64,000 bases of DNA, from the NCBI RefSeq assembly GCF_028606985.1, contig NZ_CP117416.1, forward strand, positions 1,960,001 through 2,024,000. Direction: 5' to 3'. Positions 1 through 9,835 of this stretch are shown piece after piece. The translations under genes were made by a program, and so were the position numbers. Each line of letters opens with the position of its first letter. Within the stretch, counting starts at the first letter, position 1. This DNA comes from Paenibacillus kyungheensis. Lineage in GTDB: Bacteria > Bacillota > Bacilli > Paenibacillales > Paenibacillaceae. The notes beneath the pieces were generated by a model. That model saw only the letters and a list, made by a program, of their open reading frames with translations, ran no database searches and was not told the DNA's origin.

Positions 1-927
1 AGTATTTTGGTAGATAAGCATACAAAAGTCATCACTCAGGGTATCACCGGGGCAACAGGACTCTTTCATACTAAGGGTGCGCTAGATTACGGTACTCAAA
101 TGGTAGGCGGCGTAACACCTGGTAAAGGTGGAACTGATGTTGAGATTACACTCGAAGATGGCAAAACTGTAAAATTGCCAGTCTTTAATACAGTTGTAGA
201 AGCTAAACAAAAAACTGGTGCTACAGCAAGTGTTATCTATGTACCTCCTGCATTTGCAGCTGATTCTATTCTTGAAGCAATCGATGCTGAACTAGATCTG
301 GTTATCTGTATTACAGAAGGTATTCCAGTATTGGATATGGTCAAAGTATCCCGTTATCTAGAAGGCAAAAAAACAGTTCTTATCGGACCTAACTGCCCGG
401 GTGTGATTACACCAGGTGAGTGTAAAATTGGTATTATGCCAGGTTACATTCACAAGCCAGGTTATGTAGGTGTTGTATCACGTAGTGGTACATTAACGTA
501 TGAAGCTGTTCATCAATTGTCTACTCGTGGAATTGGTCAATCGTCTGCAGTAGGTATCGGTGGAGATCCAGTAAAAGGTTCAGAATTTATTGATATTCTG
601 AAATTATTTAACGAAGATCCTAATACACGTGCTGTTATCATGATCGGTGAGATCGGTGGTACAGCAGAAGAAGAAGCTGCAGAGTGGATTGAAGCGAATA
701 TGACGAAGCCTGTTGTAGGCTTTATCGGCGGCGCAACAGCTCCTCCAGGCAAACGTATGGGACATGCAGGCGCAATCATTTCCGGTGGTAAAGGTACTGC
801 TGCTGAAAAAATTGCTAAATTAGAATCTTGCGGTATTAAAGTAGCACCTACTCCTTCTGAAATGGGTTCAACACTTGTTGAAGTTTTAGAAGAAAAAGGT
901 CTTTTAAGTGAGTGTACTACGCACTAA
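1..927 (+). CDS. sucD: Succinyl-CoA synthetase (ADP-forming) alpha subunit, 5' end cut by window edge
   Basis: Alpha subunit of succinate-CoA ligase, the TCA-cycle enzyme that interconverts succinyl-CoA and succinate with nucleotide phosphorylation; it acts as a complex with SucB in the cytoplasm. The N-terminal CoA-binding Rossmann region ([14 protein letters not shown]) and the [10 protein letters not shown] segment carrying the phosphohistidine near the C-terminus are both present. The reading frame is open from base 1 (Ser-Ile-Leu-Val-Asp-Lys). Family members commonly begin Met-Ser-Ile-Leu, so the true start codon probably lies just before the window; the in-frame TTG at 7 is the only start inside it. 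There is an insertion of about ten residues between GKGGT and LPVFNT compared with the E. coli and B. subtilis proteins. sucB is expected immediately upstream. A terminator follows at 1013. Confidence 0.95.
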   Translation, partial: SILVDKHTKVITQGITGATGLFHTKGALDYGTQMVGGVTPGKGGTDVEITLEDGKTVKLPVFNTVVEAKQKTGATASVIYVPPAFAADSILEAIDAELDLVICITEGIPVLDMVKVSRYLEGKKTVLIGPNCPGVITPGECKIGIMPGYIHKPGYVGVVSRSGTLTYEAVHQLSTRGIGQSSAVGIGGDPVKGSEFIDILKLFNEDPNTRAVIMIGEIGGTAEEEAAEWIEANMTKPVVGFIGGATAPPGKRMGHAGAIISGGKGTAAEKIAKLESCGIKVAPTPSEMGSTLVEVLEEKGLLSECTTH

Positions 928-1012
928 AAAGGACTTTAATCTATCGGTATAGACTTTTAATGGCCTGTTCTTTATAATGGGTGTAATTAGATAGTGACAG
1001 ACGTATAAGGTA

Positions 1013-1057
1013 AGCAACCTTTGTATTCTCTTGAGGAGACAAAGGTTGCTTTTTTTG
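1013..1057 (+). terminator. Intrinsic terminator after sucD
   Basis: AGCAACCTTTGT (1013-1024) pairs perfectly with ACAAAGGTTGCT (1039-1050), a 12-bp stem, followed directly by a run of seven T. It separates the sucCD unit from dprA. Confidence 0.92.
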
Positions 1058-1129
1058 CGTTCTTTTTCGTTTATTTTGAAAAAAGAGATCGAAATAATGG
1101 AAGAAAATACCTAAAAATGAAGTAAACGC

Positions 1130-1158
1130 TTGCAAAATAGTTAGGTTTACGATTAAAT
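1130..1158 (+). promoter_or_regulatory. Candidate sigma-A promoter for dprA-topA
   Basis: TTGCAA (1130-1135), 17-nt spacer, TTAAAT (1153-1158). It lies downstream of the sucD terminator and about 45 bases before the dprA start, the only reasonable position for the promoter of dprA-topA. The -10 box matches consensus at four of six positions only. Confidence 0.5.
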
Positions 1159-1202
1159 GGAGAAGGATGATTTGTTCCTGCTCCTGAAAAGGAGATTATA
1201 TT

Positions 1203-2342
1203 ATGAATGAGAAATTAGTATGGCTTGGACTATGTGAAGCTTCTGGAATAGGTTGGAAAAGAATGAGCGATATATTACAGAACCATGTAGATCTGCGCGA
1301 ACTGCCGGAATGGGATGCCGGAAGCTGGCGTGGATTAGGCATGCCTGAAAAAGTTGCTCAATCTTTACCACAGCAGTTACAACCGGAATATCTGATGTCC
1401 AAAATGAAGAAGTATAAAGATCAAGGGATTCATATTATTACTATGCTAGATGAAGAGTATCCTACTTTAATGAAGGAAACTTTTCAACCACCCTGGATCT
1501 TATATGCTAAAGGAAGATTAGAATTATTATCGAGCTTCTGTATAGGCATGGTTGGAACAAGGGTTCCGACAGCTTATGGTCGTAAAGTTGGTGAGTTACT
1601 TGCTGGTGAAATGGCAGAACGTGGTGTTACGATAGTAAGCGGGATGGCTCGAGGAATAGATAGTGTCTGTCACGATGCAGCGCTTAGAGTAAATGGATCA
1701 ACGATCGCAGTACTAGGTACAGCTATTGATATGATTTATCCAGCGGAAAATCGTTCACTGTATCATCGAATAGCAGATCAAGGATTGATTTTGTCCGAGT
1801 ATCCAATAGGAACCAAATCTTCGCCAGGTCTATTTCCACAGCGTAATCGAATTATATCGGGGCTTTCCTATGGCTCTGTTGTTGTCGAAGCAGATGCTAG
1901 AAGTGGATCGTTAATTACAGCCGATTTTGCGATGGAACAGAATCGTGATGTATTTGCTGTACCGGGTCCGATCACTTCTCCCAAAAGTCAGGGTACACTT
2001 TCTTTACTCAAACAAGGAGCCATTCTAGTTACATGTACAGAAGATATAATGAAGGAATATGATTCAAGTTTAATTAAACGGTGTGATAATCCGTACGAAA
2101 TGAAAGAAAATTCCAGCGAAATTAGTGACTCCAATGCTTCAATTTCACCCTTTTCTCAAAAATTCGATTTGACAACAGACGAAAAAACGATATACCTTAT
2201 ATTGGAGCAGGGTGATGCAACAATCGATGAACTTCATGTTCAATCGAATTTTGATTTTGGACTTTTGCATACGGTTCTGTTATCTTTAATCATAAAAAAA
2301 CAGATCAGTCAACGCTCTGGCGCGTTATATACCTTAATATAA
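1203..2342 (+). CDS. dprA: DNA processing protein DprA/Smf
   Basis: DprA loads RecA on incoming single-stranded DNA during natural transformation and is also kept in species of unproven competence. At 379 aa it has the three usual parts: an N-terminal helical (SAM-like) region to about residue 90, the central Rossmann-type DprA domain (GMVGTRVPTAYGRK, IVSGMARGIDSVCHDAAL, FPQRNRIISGL, VVVEADARSGSLITADFA) and a C-terminal winged-helix domain after about residue 315. The start has an AAAGGAG ribosome binding site. The gene lies 37 bases ahead of topA with no terminator between, so the two are probably co-transcribed, as in Bacillus. Confidence 0.95.
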   Translation: MNEKLVWLGLCEASGIGWKRMSDILQNHVDLRELPEWDAGSWRGLGMPEKVAQSLPQQLQPEYLMSKMKKYKDQGIHIITMLDEEYPTLMKETFQPPWILYAKGRLELLSSFCIGMVGTRVPTAYGRKVGELLAGEMAERGVTIVSGMARGIDSVCHDAALRVNGSTIAVLGTAIDMIYPAENRSLYHRIADQGLILSEYPIGTKSSPGLFPQRNRIISGLSYGSVVVEADARSGSLITADFAMEQNRDVFAVPGPITSPKSQGTLSLLKQGAILVTCTEDIMKEYDSSLIKRCDNPYEMKENSSEISDSNASISPFSQKFDLTTDEKTIYLILEQGDATIDELHVQSNFDFGLLHTVLLSLIIKKQISQRSGALYTLI

Positions 2343-2379
2343 ATCATATAAAAGATAAAATGAAAGGGGGACGAACCTA

Positions 2380-4485
2380 ATGGCAGATACACTTGTTATT
2401 GTAGAATCACCAGCGAAAGCGAAAACAATCGGTAAGTACCTGGGCAGTAAGTATATTGTGAAAGCATCCATGGGACACGTTCGAGATTTGCCGAAAAGCC
2501 AAATCGGTGTTGATGTAGAGCATAATTTTGATCCTAGATATATCACTATTCGTGGCAAAGGCTCTATCCTCAAAGAATTAAAAGATGCCCGTAAAAAAGT
2601 AAAAAAAGTCTATCTCGCAGCCGATCCGGATCGCGAAGGTGAAGCAATTGCTTGGCACTTAGCCCATGCGCTTGATGTTGGCGAATCCGAAATGTGTAGA
2701 GTTGTTTTTAACGAAATCACCAAACAAGCAGTCAAAGATGCTTTCAAAACACCACGCCAAATTAATATGGATCTTGTTAACGCACAACAAGCGCGTCGTA
2801 TATTAGATCGCTTGGTGGGTTATAAAATCAGTCCATTGTTATGGAAAAAAGTAAAAAAAGGTTTGTCCGCAGGTCGTGTACAATCTGTAGCTGTTAAAAT
2901 TATTATTGATCGTGAAAATGAAATCTCTGATTTCGTAGCTGAAGAGTACTGGAGTATTACAGCGAAGTTAACGATCAATGATACTACGTTCGAAGCCAAG
3001 TTCAACAAATTGAACGGTGAGAAAAAAGACCTTCATAATGAAGAAGAAGTTAAAGAAATTTTGGCGGCTATTGGAGATTCTTCTTTTGAAGTCACCAATG
3101 TAAAAGAGCGTGAGCGTTTGCGTCATCCTTCAGCTCCATTTACTACATCTTCTTTACAACAAGAAGCCGCTCGTAAATTGAATTTCCGTGCAGCAAAAAC
3201 AATGTCTGTAGCTCAGCAGTTGTATGAAGGTATTGATCTAGGCAAAGAAGGTACTGTTGGTCTTATTACTTACATGCGTACAGATTCTACTCGTATCGCT
3301 GCATCAGCACAAGAAGAAGTGAAAGAGTTTATTTTAGAAAAATACGGTAAAGAGTTTGTTCCTGATGAACCACGCCAATATTCTAAAAAAGCTGCTAATT
3401 CTCAAGATGCGCATGAAGCGATCCGTCCTACGTCTGCTGTACGTGATCCAGATTCTCTCAAACCATTAATGAGTCGTGATCAATTCCGTCTTTATAAATT
3501 GATTTGGGAACGGTTTGCGGCAAGTCAAATGTCTTCCGCAGTATTGGATACATTATCTGTTGATATTGCAGCAGGTCCTACTACTTTTCGTGCGGTAGGT
3601 TCCAAAGTACGTTTTCAAGGATTTATGAAATTATATGTTGAAGGCAATGATGATGGTAAAGAAGAAGGCGACAAATTTTTACCACCACTTGCTCAAGGCG
3701 ATCAACTTCAAAAAGAAGAGATTGAACCCAAACAGCATTTCACTCAACCGCCGCCACGCTATACAGAGGCACGTCTAGTAAAAACGTTAGAAGAGTTAGG
3801 GATAGGACGACCAAGTACGTATGCACCTACACTCGAAACGATTCAAAAACGTGGTTATGTCGCGATTGAAGAAAAGAAATTTATGCCGACAGAACTGGGC
3901 GAATTGGTTATTCAGCAGATGGAAGAATTTTTCCCTGAAATATTAAATGCTGAATTTACAGCGAATATGGAACAGAACTTGGACCATGTGGAAGATGGGG
4001 AAGAAGACTGGGTTCACGTATTAAGTGAATTTTACGAATCTTTTGAAAAACGCTTAGAATTTGCTGAAGAAGAAATGAAAGAAATTGAGATCGAAGACGA
4101 AGTGTCTGACGAGCTGTGTGACAAATGTGGATTACCAATGGTTTATAAATTAGGACGCTTTGGTAAATTCCTGGCATGTTCTGGTTTCCCAGATTGTCGT
4201 AACACCAAACCGATTATTAAAGATATCGGAGTTACTTGTCCAACATGTAAAGAAGGACATGTCGTTGAACGCCGTAGTAAAAAGGGTCGGGTATTTTACG
4301 GTTGCGATCGTTATCCTGATTGTGATTTTGTATCATGGGATCGTCCATCACCTAAACCTTGTCCAGTCTGTGAATCAATGATGGTCGAAAAACGTAACAA
4401 ACAAGGTGTGAAGTTGCAATGTACTCATTGTGATCATACCGAAATGGTGGAAGAACCAGAAGATGAGGCATTAGAGGTGGATTAA
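2380..4485 (+). CDS. topA: DNA topoisomerase I (type IA)
   Basis: Relaxes negatively supercoiled DNA by single-strand passage. The 701-residue protein opens with the TOPRIM domain ([16 protein letters not shown]; acidic [12 protein letters not shown]), continues with the central type IA core containing the catalytic tyrosine in [12 protein letters not shown] (about residue 298), and ends with three C4 zinc ribbons: CDKC...CSGFPDC, CPTC...CDRYPDC and CPVC...CTHC. Length and domain order match B. subtilis TopA. The ribosome binding site AAAGGGGGA sits ten bases before the ATG. In Bacillus the next genes are trmFO, codV/xerC and hslVU; here trmFO follows after a 176-base spacer with two hairpins, and xerC is missing. 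Confidence 0.97.
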   Translation: MADTLVIVESPAKAKTIGKYLGSKYIVKASMGHVRDLPKSQIGVDVEHNFDPRYITIRGKGSILKELKDARKKVKKVYLAADPDREGEAIAWHLAHALDVGESEMCRVVFNEITKQAVKDAFKTPRQINMDLVNAQQARRILDRLVGYKISPLLWKKVKKGLSAGRVQSVAVKIIIDRENEISDFVAEEYWSITAKLTINDTTFEAKFNKLNGEKKDLHNEEEVKEILAAIGDSSFEVTNVKERERLRHPSAPFTTSSLQQEAARKLNFRAAKTMSVAQQLYEGIDLGKEGTVGLITYMRTDSTRIAASAQEEVKEFILEKYGKEFVPDEPRQYSKKAANSQDAHEAIRPTSAVRDPDSLKPLMSRDQFRLYKLIWERFAASQMSSAVLDTLSVDIAAGPTTFRAVGSKVRFQGFMKLYVEGNDDGKEEGDKFLPPLAQGDQLQKEEIEPKQHFTQPPPRYTEARLVKTLEELGIGRPSTYAPTLETIQKRGYVAIEEKKFMPTELGELVIQQMEEFFPEILNAEFTANMEQNLDHVEDGEEDWVHVLSEFYESFEKRLEFAEEEMKEIEIEDEVSDELCDKCGLPMVYKLGRFGKFLACSGFPDCRNTKPIIKDIGVTCPTCKEGHVVERRSKKGRVFYGCDRYPDCDFVSWDRPSPKPCPVCESMMVEKRNKQGVKLQCTHCDHTEMVEEPEDEALEVD

Positions 4486-4551
4486 CGTTTCCTTTCTACA
4501 AAATAGGATTTTGAGACTTTTTCACGTATAATACGTATCATTAAATACAGT

Positions 4552-4620
4552 GTGGATCTTTTGGATCCACGTTACCTATCATAACTTGTATCTTGTTTAT
4601 TCAAACAGGGTGCAAGTTAT
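4552..4620 (+). other. Two tandem hairpins in the topA-trmFO spacer
   Basis: Hairpin 1: GTGGATC (4552-4558), five-base loop, GATCCAC (4564-4570). Hairpin 2: ATAACTTGTA (4581-4590) with TGCAAGTTAT (4611-4620), one G-U pair, holding an inner TGTTT/AAACA stem. Neither is followed by a T-run, so they look like a folded leader or mRNA-stability elements rather than terminators. A TATAAT at 4527-4532 could be a -10 box for a trmFO transcript starting just before them, but no good -35 box is found at the right spacing. Confidence 0.45.
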
Positions 4621-4661
4621 AACTATTTAGATTAAGTGCATTATGCAGGAGGTTTTTTATT

Positions 4662-5993
4662 GTGTCAGATATTCAAAAAGTAACGGTTATTGGAGCAGGT
4701 CTTGCAGGTAGTGAAGCAGCCTGGCAAATCGCAAGTCAAGGTGTACCTGTTACCTTATACGAAATGCGTCCTGTGGTAAAAACACCAGCGCATCATACAA
4801 ATCAATTTGCAGAGTTGGTATGTAGTAACTCTTTACGTTCCAATACGTTAGCGAATGCAGTAGGCGTAATGAAAGAAGAAATGCGTATGCTGAATTCGTT
4901 AGTTCTTGGAGCAGCAGATCGTCATGCCGTTCCAGCCGGTGGAGCACTTGCTGTAGATCGTGATGGATTCTCTGGTGAGATTACGTCTACACTACACAAC
5001 CATCCCTTGGTGACTGTAGTTAATGAAGAATTACAACAAATTCCTACAGACGGTATTGTAGTTATTGCGACAGGCCCTTTAACATCACCTGCATTGTCGC
5101 AACAAATTCAATCACTTTTGGGTGAAGAATATTTCTATTTCTATGATGCAGCAGCTCCTATTGTAGAAAAAGATTCAATTGATATGAATAAAGTTTATTT
5201 AGCTTCGCGTTATGATAAAGGTGAAGCCGCTTACCTGAACTGCCCGATGAACGAAGAAGAGTTCAATGCGTTTTATGAAGCACTAATCGAAGCAGAAACG
5301 GCTCAATTAAAAGATTTTGAAAAAGAAATCTATTTTGAAGGTTGTATGCCTATCGAAGTGATGATGAAGCGTGGTAGACAAACAGCTTTATTTGGACCGA
5401 TGAAACCAGTAGGTTTGGTTAATCCTCATACAGGTGAATTGCCTTATGCGGTTGTTCAATTGCGTCAAGATAATGCAGCAGGTACTCTTTATAATCTAGT
5501 CGGGTTCCAAACGCATTTGAAATGGGGCGAGCAACGTCGTGTATTTTCTATGATTCCTGGTCTTGAAAATGCAGAGTACGTTCGTTTTGGTGTGATGCAT
5601 CGTAATACGTTTATCAATTCTCCTAAGCTGTTAGAAGATACATATCAGCTTAAAAATGATCATCGTATTTTCTTTGCCGGACAGATGACAGGTGTAGAAG
5701 GATATGTAGAATCTGCCGCATCTGGTTTGATTGCTGGTATGAATGCTGCACGTCTAGCTAAAGGGCAAGAATTGCTTCATTTACCTTTGGAGAGTACACT
5801 AGGAAGTATGGCTCACTATATTACACATGCTGATCCAGATCATTTCCAACCGATGAATGCCAATTTTGGTCTATTACCTAAACCAGAAAAACGTATTCGT
5901 AATAAAAAAGAAAAAAATGAAATGCTGGCAAATCAGGCTTTAGAAAGTATTAAAACTTTTTTTGAGCTAGAGCAAACAGAAGTTACACAATAA
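4662..5993 (+). CDS. trmFO: Methylenetetrahydrofolate-tRNA-(uracil-5-)-methyltransferase TrmFO
   Basis: Flavoprotein that makes 5-methyluridine at position 54 of tRNA, with methylene-tetrahydrofolate as carbon donor. It is 443 aa. The FAD-binding dinucleotide fold is at the N-terminus ([16 protein letters not shown]). The two conserved cysteine segments, VCSNSLRSN (near residue 53) and [13 protein letters not shown] (near residue 230), are present, as is the C-terminal [20 protein letters not shown] motif. Translation starts at GTG with an AGGAGG site eight bases upstream. It was called gid in B. subtilis, where it also follows topA. The next gene here is hslV; the codV/xerC gene found between them in Bacillus is absent. 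Confidence 0.96.
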   Translation: MSDIQKVTVIGAGLAGSEAAWQIASQGVPVTLYEMRPVVKTPAHHTNQFAELVCSNSLRSNTLANAVGVMKEEMRMLNSLVLGAADRHAVPAGGALAVDRDGFSGEITSTLHNHPLVTVVNEELQQIPTDGIVVIATGPLTSPALSQQIQSLLGEEYFYFYDAAAPIVEKDSIDMNKVYLASRYDKGEAAYLNCPMNEEEFNAFYEALIEAETAQLKDFEKEIYFEGCMPIEVMMKRGRQTALFGPMKPVGLVNPHTGELPYAVVQLRQDNAAGTLYNLVGFQTHLKWGEQRRVFSMIPGLENAEYVRFGVMHRNTFINSPKLLEDTYQLKNDHRIFFAGQMTGVEGYVESAASGLIAGMNAARLAKGQELLHLPLESTLGSMAHYITHADPDHFQPMNANFGLLPKPEKRIRNKKEKNEMLANQALESIKTFFELEQTEVTQ

Positions 5994-6028
5994 TTCACGT
6001 TTGATTATGTAGAGGAGGGGAAGTATAA

Positions 6029-6571
6029 ATGGATCTCTCATTTCACGCTACAACGATATGTGCTGTTCGTCACAATGGTAAAGCAGCTATAGCTGGTGAT
6101 GGTCAAGTCACATTCGGACAAAATGTTATTATGAAGCAACATGCTAAAAAAATACGTCGCCTCTATCGTGGACAAGTATTAGCTGGATTTGCTGGTTCGG
6201 TAGCTGATGCGATTACGTTATTTGAAAAGTTTGAAGCAAAGCTTGAAGAGCATCATGGTAATTTGCAACGTGCTGCAGTAGAGCTTGCTAAAGAATGGCG
6301 TTCTGATCGTGTACTTCGCAAATTAGAAGCTTTATTGATTGTTATGGATCAAAGCGGAATTTTGTTAATCTCTGGTGGCGGAGAAATTATCGAACCGGAT
6401 GACGATGTTATTGCGATCGGTTCTGGAGGTAATTTTGCTTTGTCTGCTGCACGTGCACTTAAACGTCATGGTAAAGATTTAGAAGCAAAAGACATTGTCG
6501 AAGCTTCACTGCATATCGCTGCGGAAATTTGTGTATATACGAATGATAATATTATTGTAGAAGAATTGTAA
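6029..6571 (+). CDS. hslV: ATP-dependent protease peptidase subunit HslV (ClpQ/CodW)
   Basis: Proteasome-like peptidase forming a double hexameric ring that works with HslU. It is 180 aa. The catalytic core begins at [10 protein letters not shown] and includes the conserved [33 protein letters not shown] and [16 protein letters not shown] segments. The N-terminus is MDLSFHATT, seven residues before the Thr that serves as nucleophile in E. coli HslV. In B. subtilis CodW an exposed Ser after the initiator Met is used instead; here residue 2 is Asp, so neither nucleophile is exposed by simple Met removal. A strong GAGGAGGGG ribosome binding site supports this start. A terminator follows directly. 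Confidence 0.94.
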   Translation: MDLSFHATTICAVRHNGKAAIAGDGQVTFGQNVIMKQHAKKIRRLYRGQVLAGFAGSVADAITLFEKFEAKLEEHHGNLQRAAVELAKEWRSDRVLRKLEALLIVMDQSGILLISGGGEIIEPDDDVIAIGSGGNFALSAARALKRHGKDLEAKDIVEASLHIAAEICVYTNDNIIVEEL

Positions 6572-6576
6572 GATGG

Positions 6577-6626
6577 ACCGGTGCTACTGCGTACTTTAGT
6601 AACAGGTGCGATAAGCACCGGTTTTT
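6577..6626 (+). terminator. Intrinsic terminator between hslV and hslU
   Basis: ACCGGTGCT (6577-6585) pairs with AGCACCGGT (6614-6622) followed by TTTTTAT. The inner part can fold further. It lies six bases after the hslV stop codon and 74 bases before hslU. Confidence 0.85.
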
Positions 6627-6699
6627 ATATAATCGTTATACTGTTTAATCACTATAGTTACTATCAGTTCACTACTTTTATCGATATGGAGGTAAGATC

Positions 6700-8100
6700 A
6701 TGACAACCACTGCTTTGACCCCTAGAGAAATAGTTACCGAATTGGATAAGTATATTGTTGGACAAAAAAATGCCAAGAAATCGGTTGCAGTTGCACTTCG
6801 TAATCGTTATCGCCGTAGTCTTTTGCCTGAAAATATGCAGGATGAGATTGTACCAAAAAATATTTTGATGATCGGGCCAACAGGTGTAGGTAAAACAGAG
6901 ATTGCCCGTAGGCTCGCGAAGCTCGTTCATGCTCCGTTTATCAAAGTAGAAGCAACGAAGTTTACTGAAGTAGGTTATGTTGGGCGAGATGTAGAATCTA
7001 TGGTGCGTGATCTTGTAGAAACAGCTATTCGTATGGTCAAATTGGAACGTACTGAAAAAGTAAAAGATCAAGCAGAAGAAATGGCAAATGAACGTATTGT
7101 CGAAATTTTAGTGCCTTCTGGCTTTAAAAACAAATCACAACGTAATCCGCTTGAAATGCTATTTGGTAATCAAAATCAAACGGAAGAACCTCAGACTAAT
7201 TTTGAGCAAGATGGTTCGATTCAAGATAAAAGACGCAGAGTGCGTTTTGATCTATTAGCAGGCAAATTAGAAAATGATGTGATTGAAGTAGAAGTAGAAG
7301 ATTCTATGCCTTCTTTGATGGATATGTTTGCAGGTCAGGGCAACGATCAAATGGGGATGAATATGCAAGAAATGTTAGGTAGCTTTTTACCTAAAAAAAC
7401 AAAAAAACGTAAACTTCCGATTAAAGATGCTCGCAAAATATTAACACAGCAAGAAGCGAACAAATTGATGGATATGGACGATGTGAATCAAGAGTCACTA
7501 CGTCGCGCAGAACAAACAGGTATTATTTTTATCGATGAGATAGATAAAGTAACCAGTTCTGGACGTGGTACAGGCCCTGATGTTTCTAGAGAAGGGGTAC
7601 AACGTGATATCCTTCCGATTGTAGAAGGTTCTACGATTATGACGAAGTATGGCCCGGTCAAAACAGATTATATTTTATTTATAGCAGCCGGTGCTTTCCA
7701 TACGTCTAAGCCTTCTGATCTGATTCCAGAATTGCAAGGTCGCTTCCCAATTCGGGTAGAACTGGATAGTTTGACATTAGAGGACTTTGTAAATATTTTG
7801 ACAGAGCCTGAAAATGCATTAACAAAACAATATGTCTATCTTTTACGTTCGGAAAATATAGAATTGGAATTTTCTAATGAAGCTATTCGAGAAATCGCTT
7901 CGATCGCAGCGGCAGTTAATCAGAACACTGAGAATATCGGTGCACGTCGTTTGCATACGATTTTAGAAAAACTGTTAGAAGATTTATCTTTTGAAGCGCC
8001 AGAATTGACGTTAGAGAAAATGATTATTACACCTCAATATGTACAAGAAAAATTACGTGAGATTGCTCAAAACAGAGATTTAAGTCAATATATTTTGTGA
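6700..8100 (+). CDS. hslU: ATP-dependent protease ATPase subunit HslU (ClpY)
   Basis: AAA+ unfoldase that binds, unfolds and feeds substrates to HslV. It is 466 aa. Walker A is GPTGVGKTE near residue 60, followed by the [15 protein letters not shown] pore-region segment; the inserted I-domain runs from about residue 110 to 245. Walker B is IIFIDEIDK, sensor 1 follows, and the C-terminal small domain contains [15 protein letters not shown]. The ribosome binding site is ATGGAGG. The 128-base spacer from hslV holds a terminator and no clear promoter, so hslU expression may depend on read-through. In Bacillus codY comes next; here only a non-coding spacer does. Confidence 0.97.
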   Translation: MTTTALTPREIVTELDKYIVGQKNAKKSVAVALRNRYRRSLLPENMQDEIVPKNILMIGPTGVGKTEIARRLAKLVHAPFIKVEATKFTEVGYVGRDVESMVRDLVETAIRMVKLERTEKVKDQAEEMANERIVEILVPSGFKNKSQRNPLEMLFGNQNQTEEPQTNFEQDGSIQDKRRRVRFDLLAGKLENDVIEVEVEDSMPSLMDMFAGQGNDQMGMNMQEMLGSFLPKKTKKRKLPIKDARKILTQQEANKLMDMDDVNQESLRRAEQTGIIFIDEIDKVTSSGRGTGPDVSREGVQRDILPIVEGSTIMTKYGPVKTDYILFIAAGAFHTSKPSDLIPELQGRFPIRVELDSLTLEDFVNILTEPENALTKQYVYLLRSENIELEFSNEAIREIASIAAAVNQNTENIGARRLHTILEKLLEDLSFEAPELTLEKMIITPQYVQEKLREIAQNRDLSQYIL

Positions 8101-8167
8101 TGAGCTACGTCTCTAGCACCTGTACTAGTCGATAAAGACCGAAATTGAATAGGAAATCATCTTTTTA

Positions 8168-8217
8168 GGAAAAAGGTGGGGTACTGTTTCTCAAAGTTCC
8201 CCGCCTTTTTCCTATAT
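8168..8217 (+). terminator. Intrinsic terminator after hslU
   Basis: GGAAAAAGGTGGGG (8168-8181) pairs with CCCCGCCTTTTTCC (8199-8212) with one G-U pair. The T-rich 3' arm and trailing TATATTTT complete a typical terminator. It isolates the hsl unit from the fla/che operon. Confidence 0.88.
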
Positions 8218-8265
8218 TTTCGTAGTCGCGAAAGAGGTATGATGAGTACAGAAAGAAAAACGTTG

Positions 8266-8293
8266 TACAAGTTCTTGTTAGATGATCCGATAT
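8266..8293 (+). promoter_or_regulatory. Candidate sigma-D promoter upstream of fla/che
   Basis: TACA, 16-nt spacer, TCCGATAT. The Bacillus sigma-D consensus is TAAA-N15-GCCGATAT; the -10 box matches seven of eight bases and the -35 three of four. B. subtilis has a sigma-D promoter upstream of its main sigma-A fla/che promoter, which supports the placement. This one is about 650 bases before flgB. Confidence 0.4.
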
Positions 8294-8715
8294 AGTAAAC
8301 AACACGTATATATTATACTAGCCATTTTACAATGAATAAGGTATGATTGATTCATTTTCGCAAACATGCAAATTATTTCTCCTCAGCATGTACTATTCTA
8401 TAAAAAAGCAAATTTGTCTAAAAATAAATGATTATACGCAAGAAAATTCACAAAATCTTTAAAAATTATTTATCAGTAAGTAATATGCACTAGGCTATAT
8501 GTCGTGAAAATATAAGTTATGATCATCTATTAACTTATTTGGTTAATTTTTATCATGATACGATGAATGATAAAAGACCTAAAATATTTAAAATTAATAT
8601 TAGACTTTAAAAGTTAAGTTAGTTAAATTCGTGCATAATCGACAATTATTACATGGTTTTATTGTTCTCAAATGGTATTTTCTTCATGTAATTTGGAAGA
8701 ATATTTTTAAAACAA

Positions 8716-8738
8716 GACAAAAAGACTCAGTTTTTGTC
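8716..8738 (+). repeat. Inverted repeat in the fla/che upstream region
   Basis: GACAAAAA (8716-8723) and TTTTTGTC (8731-8738) form a perfect 8-bp palindrome around a 7-base centre. It could be an operator or a weak hairpin in the leader; no regulator can be named from sequence alone. Confidence 0.4.
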
Positions 8739-8938
8739 AAAAGATAGGGCTTTATTCTCATTGTGTTATGACCAATTCTCTAGGAAACTTATGTTATAAG
8801 ATTTTAGGAAGAATGACGCACAAAGAGCTATAAACTGAGAATGAGTTTTGTGATGATTTTGTCGAAAAAAAAAGAATTATGATAAAAATATGGAATTTAC
8901 TTTCCAGAACAGCATGGATATTGAAAGGAGTGATGTCA

Positions 8939-9349
8939 ATGAACCTTTTAAATGATGTTGGATTTAAAAGATTAGAAGGAGCAATGGGTGCTGCTACACT
9001 TCGACAACAAGTAATTTCAAACAATATAGCAAATGCAGATACCCCTTATTTTAAAAGATCAGATGTTTCTTTTGAAAATATGCTTCAAAGCCAAATGGAT
9101 GATTCTCAAATGCCATTTAGTGGTAAAGTTGAAGATAAAAGACATTTCCAAATTGGTAATACTAACTCTGTTCCGCAAGCAATGGTCACTAGTAATCAAA
9201 GTACAGTCATGAACAACAACTTAAACAATGTTGACATGGATGTAGAAATGAGTAACCTTGCTGAAAACCAACTTCGTTACAATGCTTACATCGAACAAAT
9301 TAACCATCAGATTAAAATGATGCGAACCGCTATTCAAGGAGGAAGCTAA
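8939..9349 (+). CDS. flgB: Flagellar basal-body rod protein FlgB
   Basis: Proximal rod subunit of the flagellar basal body, exported by the flagellar type III apparatus. It is 136 aa. The N-terminal rod/hook signature (ATLRQQVISNNIANADTPYFKR) and the C-terminal helix (NQLRYNAYIEQINHQIKMMRTAI) are clear. I chose the ATG at 8939 (MNLLNDVGFKRL) because AGGAG at 8926-8930 lies eight bases upstream. An upstream in-frame ATG at 8879 would add an unrelated 20-residue extension without a ribosome binding site. It is the first gene of the fla/che operon; flgC follows after three bases. Confidence 0.95.
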   Translation: MNLLNDVGFKRLEGAMGAATLRQQVISNNIANADTPYFKRSDVSFENMLQSQMDDSQMPFSGKVEDKRHFQIGNTNSVPQAMVTSNQSTVMNNNLNNVDMDVEMSNLAENQLRYNAYIEQINHQIKMMRTAIQGGS

Positions 9350-9352
9350 TCC

Positions 9353-9805
9353 ATGAGAATTAGTAGCAGTTTTGATATTAGTGCTTCTGCGTTAACAGCA
9401 CAACGACTTCGAATGGATGTTGTCTCCTCCAATATTGCGAATGCAGAGACAACAAGAGCACAAGTCGTTAATGGTGAAGCTGTTCCTTACCGTCGTAAAG
9501 AAGTTGTGTTATCGACAAACAAACCATCTTTCGCAGATACACTTGATTCCGCAATGAATGGAAGCCGCAACGGGATTAACGGTGTTAAAGCTTCAGCCAT
9601 TCAAGAAGATCCAGAACCTTTCAAACTTGTATATAATCCGACACATCCAGACGCAGACAAAGATGGCTATGTAAAAATGCCTAACGTCGATAATTTAAAA
9701 GAAATGGTGGACATGATATCGGCTTCGCGTTCATATGAAGCTAACGTAACTGCACTTAATGCTTCCAAAGCAATGATTACCAAAGCTTTACAAATTGGTA
9801 AATAA
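9353..9805 (+). CDS. flgC: Flagellar basal-body rod protein FlgC
   Basis: Second proximal rod protein. At 150 aa it matches the B. subtilis length. It has the N-terminal motif ALTAQRLRMDVVSSNIANAET and the C-terminal rod helix MVDMISASRSYEANVTALNASKAMITKALQIGK-like segment typical of FlgC. It sits between flgB and fliE, which together build the rod base on the MS ring. The GGAGG in the last codons of flgB serves as its ribosome binding site, which suggests translational coupling. Confidence 0.96.
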   Translation: MRISSSFDISASALTAQRLRMDVVSSNIANAETTRAQVVNGEAVPYRRKEVVLSTNKPSFADTLDSAMNGSRNGINGVKASAIQEDPEPFKLVYNPTHPDADKDGYVKMPNVDNLKEMVDMISASRSYEANVTALNASKAMITKALQIGK

Positions 9806-9835
9806 ACGATCAAAAATGGAAAGGTGGGGTAAATA

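Larger units (their letters stand above)
8218..8938 (+). other. AT-rich spacer/regulatory region upstream of the fla/che operon
   Basis: About 720 bases with no open reading frame resembling a known protein. B. subtilis has codY here; I find no CodY winged-helix or GAF remnant in any frame. The stretch must contain the fla/che promoter(s) and probably a long untranslated leader. It contains a sigma-D-like box (8266-8293) and an inverted repeat (8716-8738). Several TTG-like and TATAAT-like boxes occur, but none pairs at good spacing, so I do not call a sigma-A promoter. Confidence 0.6.

Noticed and set aside
4511-4532. Promoter TTGAGA/TATAAT before trmFO
   Set aside because: Boxes look good but are only 10 bases apart; sigma-A needs about 17.
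8218-8938. codY pseudogene in the spacer
   Set aside because: No GAF or winged-helix peptide could be recognised in any frame, so a decayed copy is not supported.
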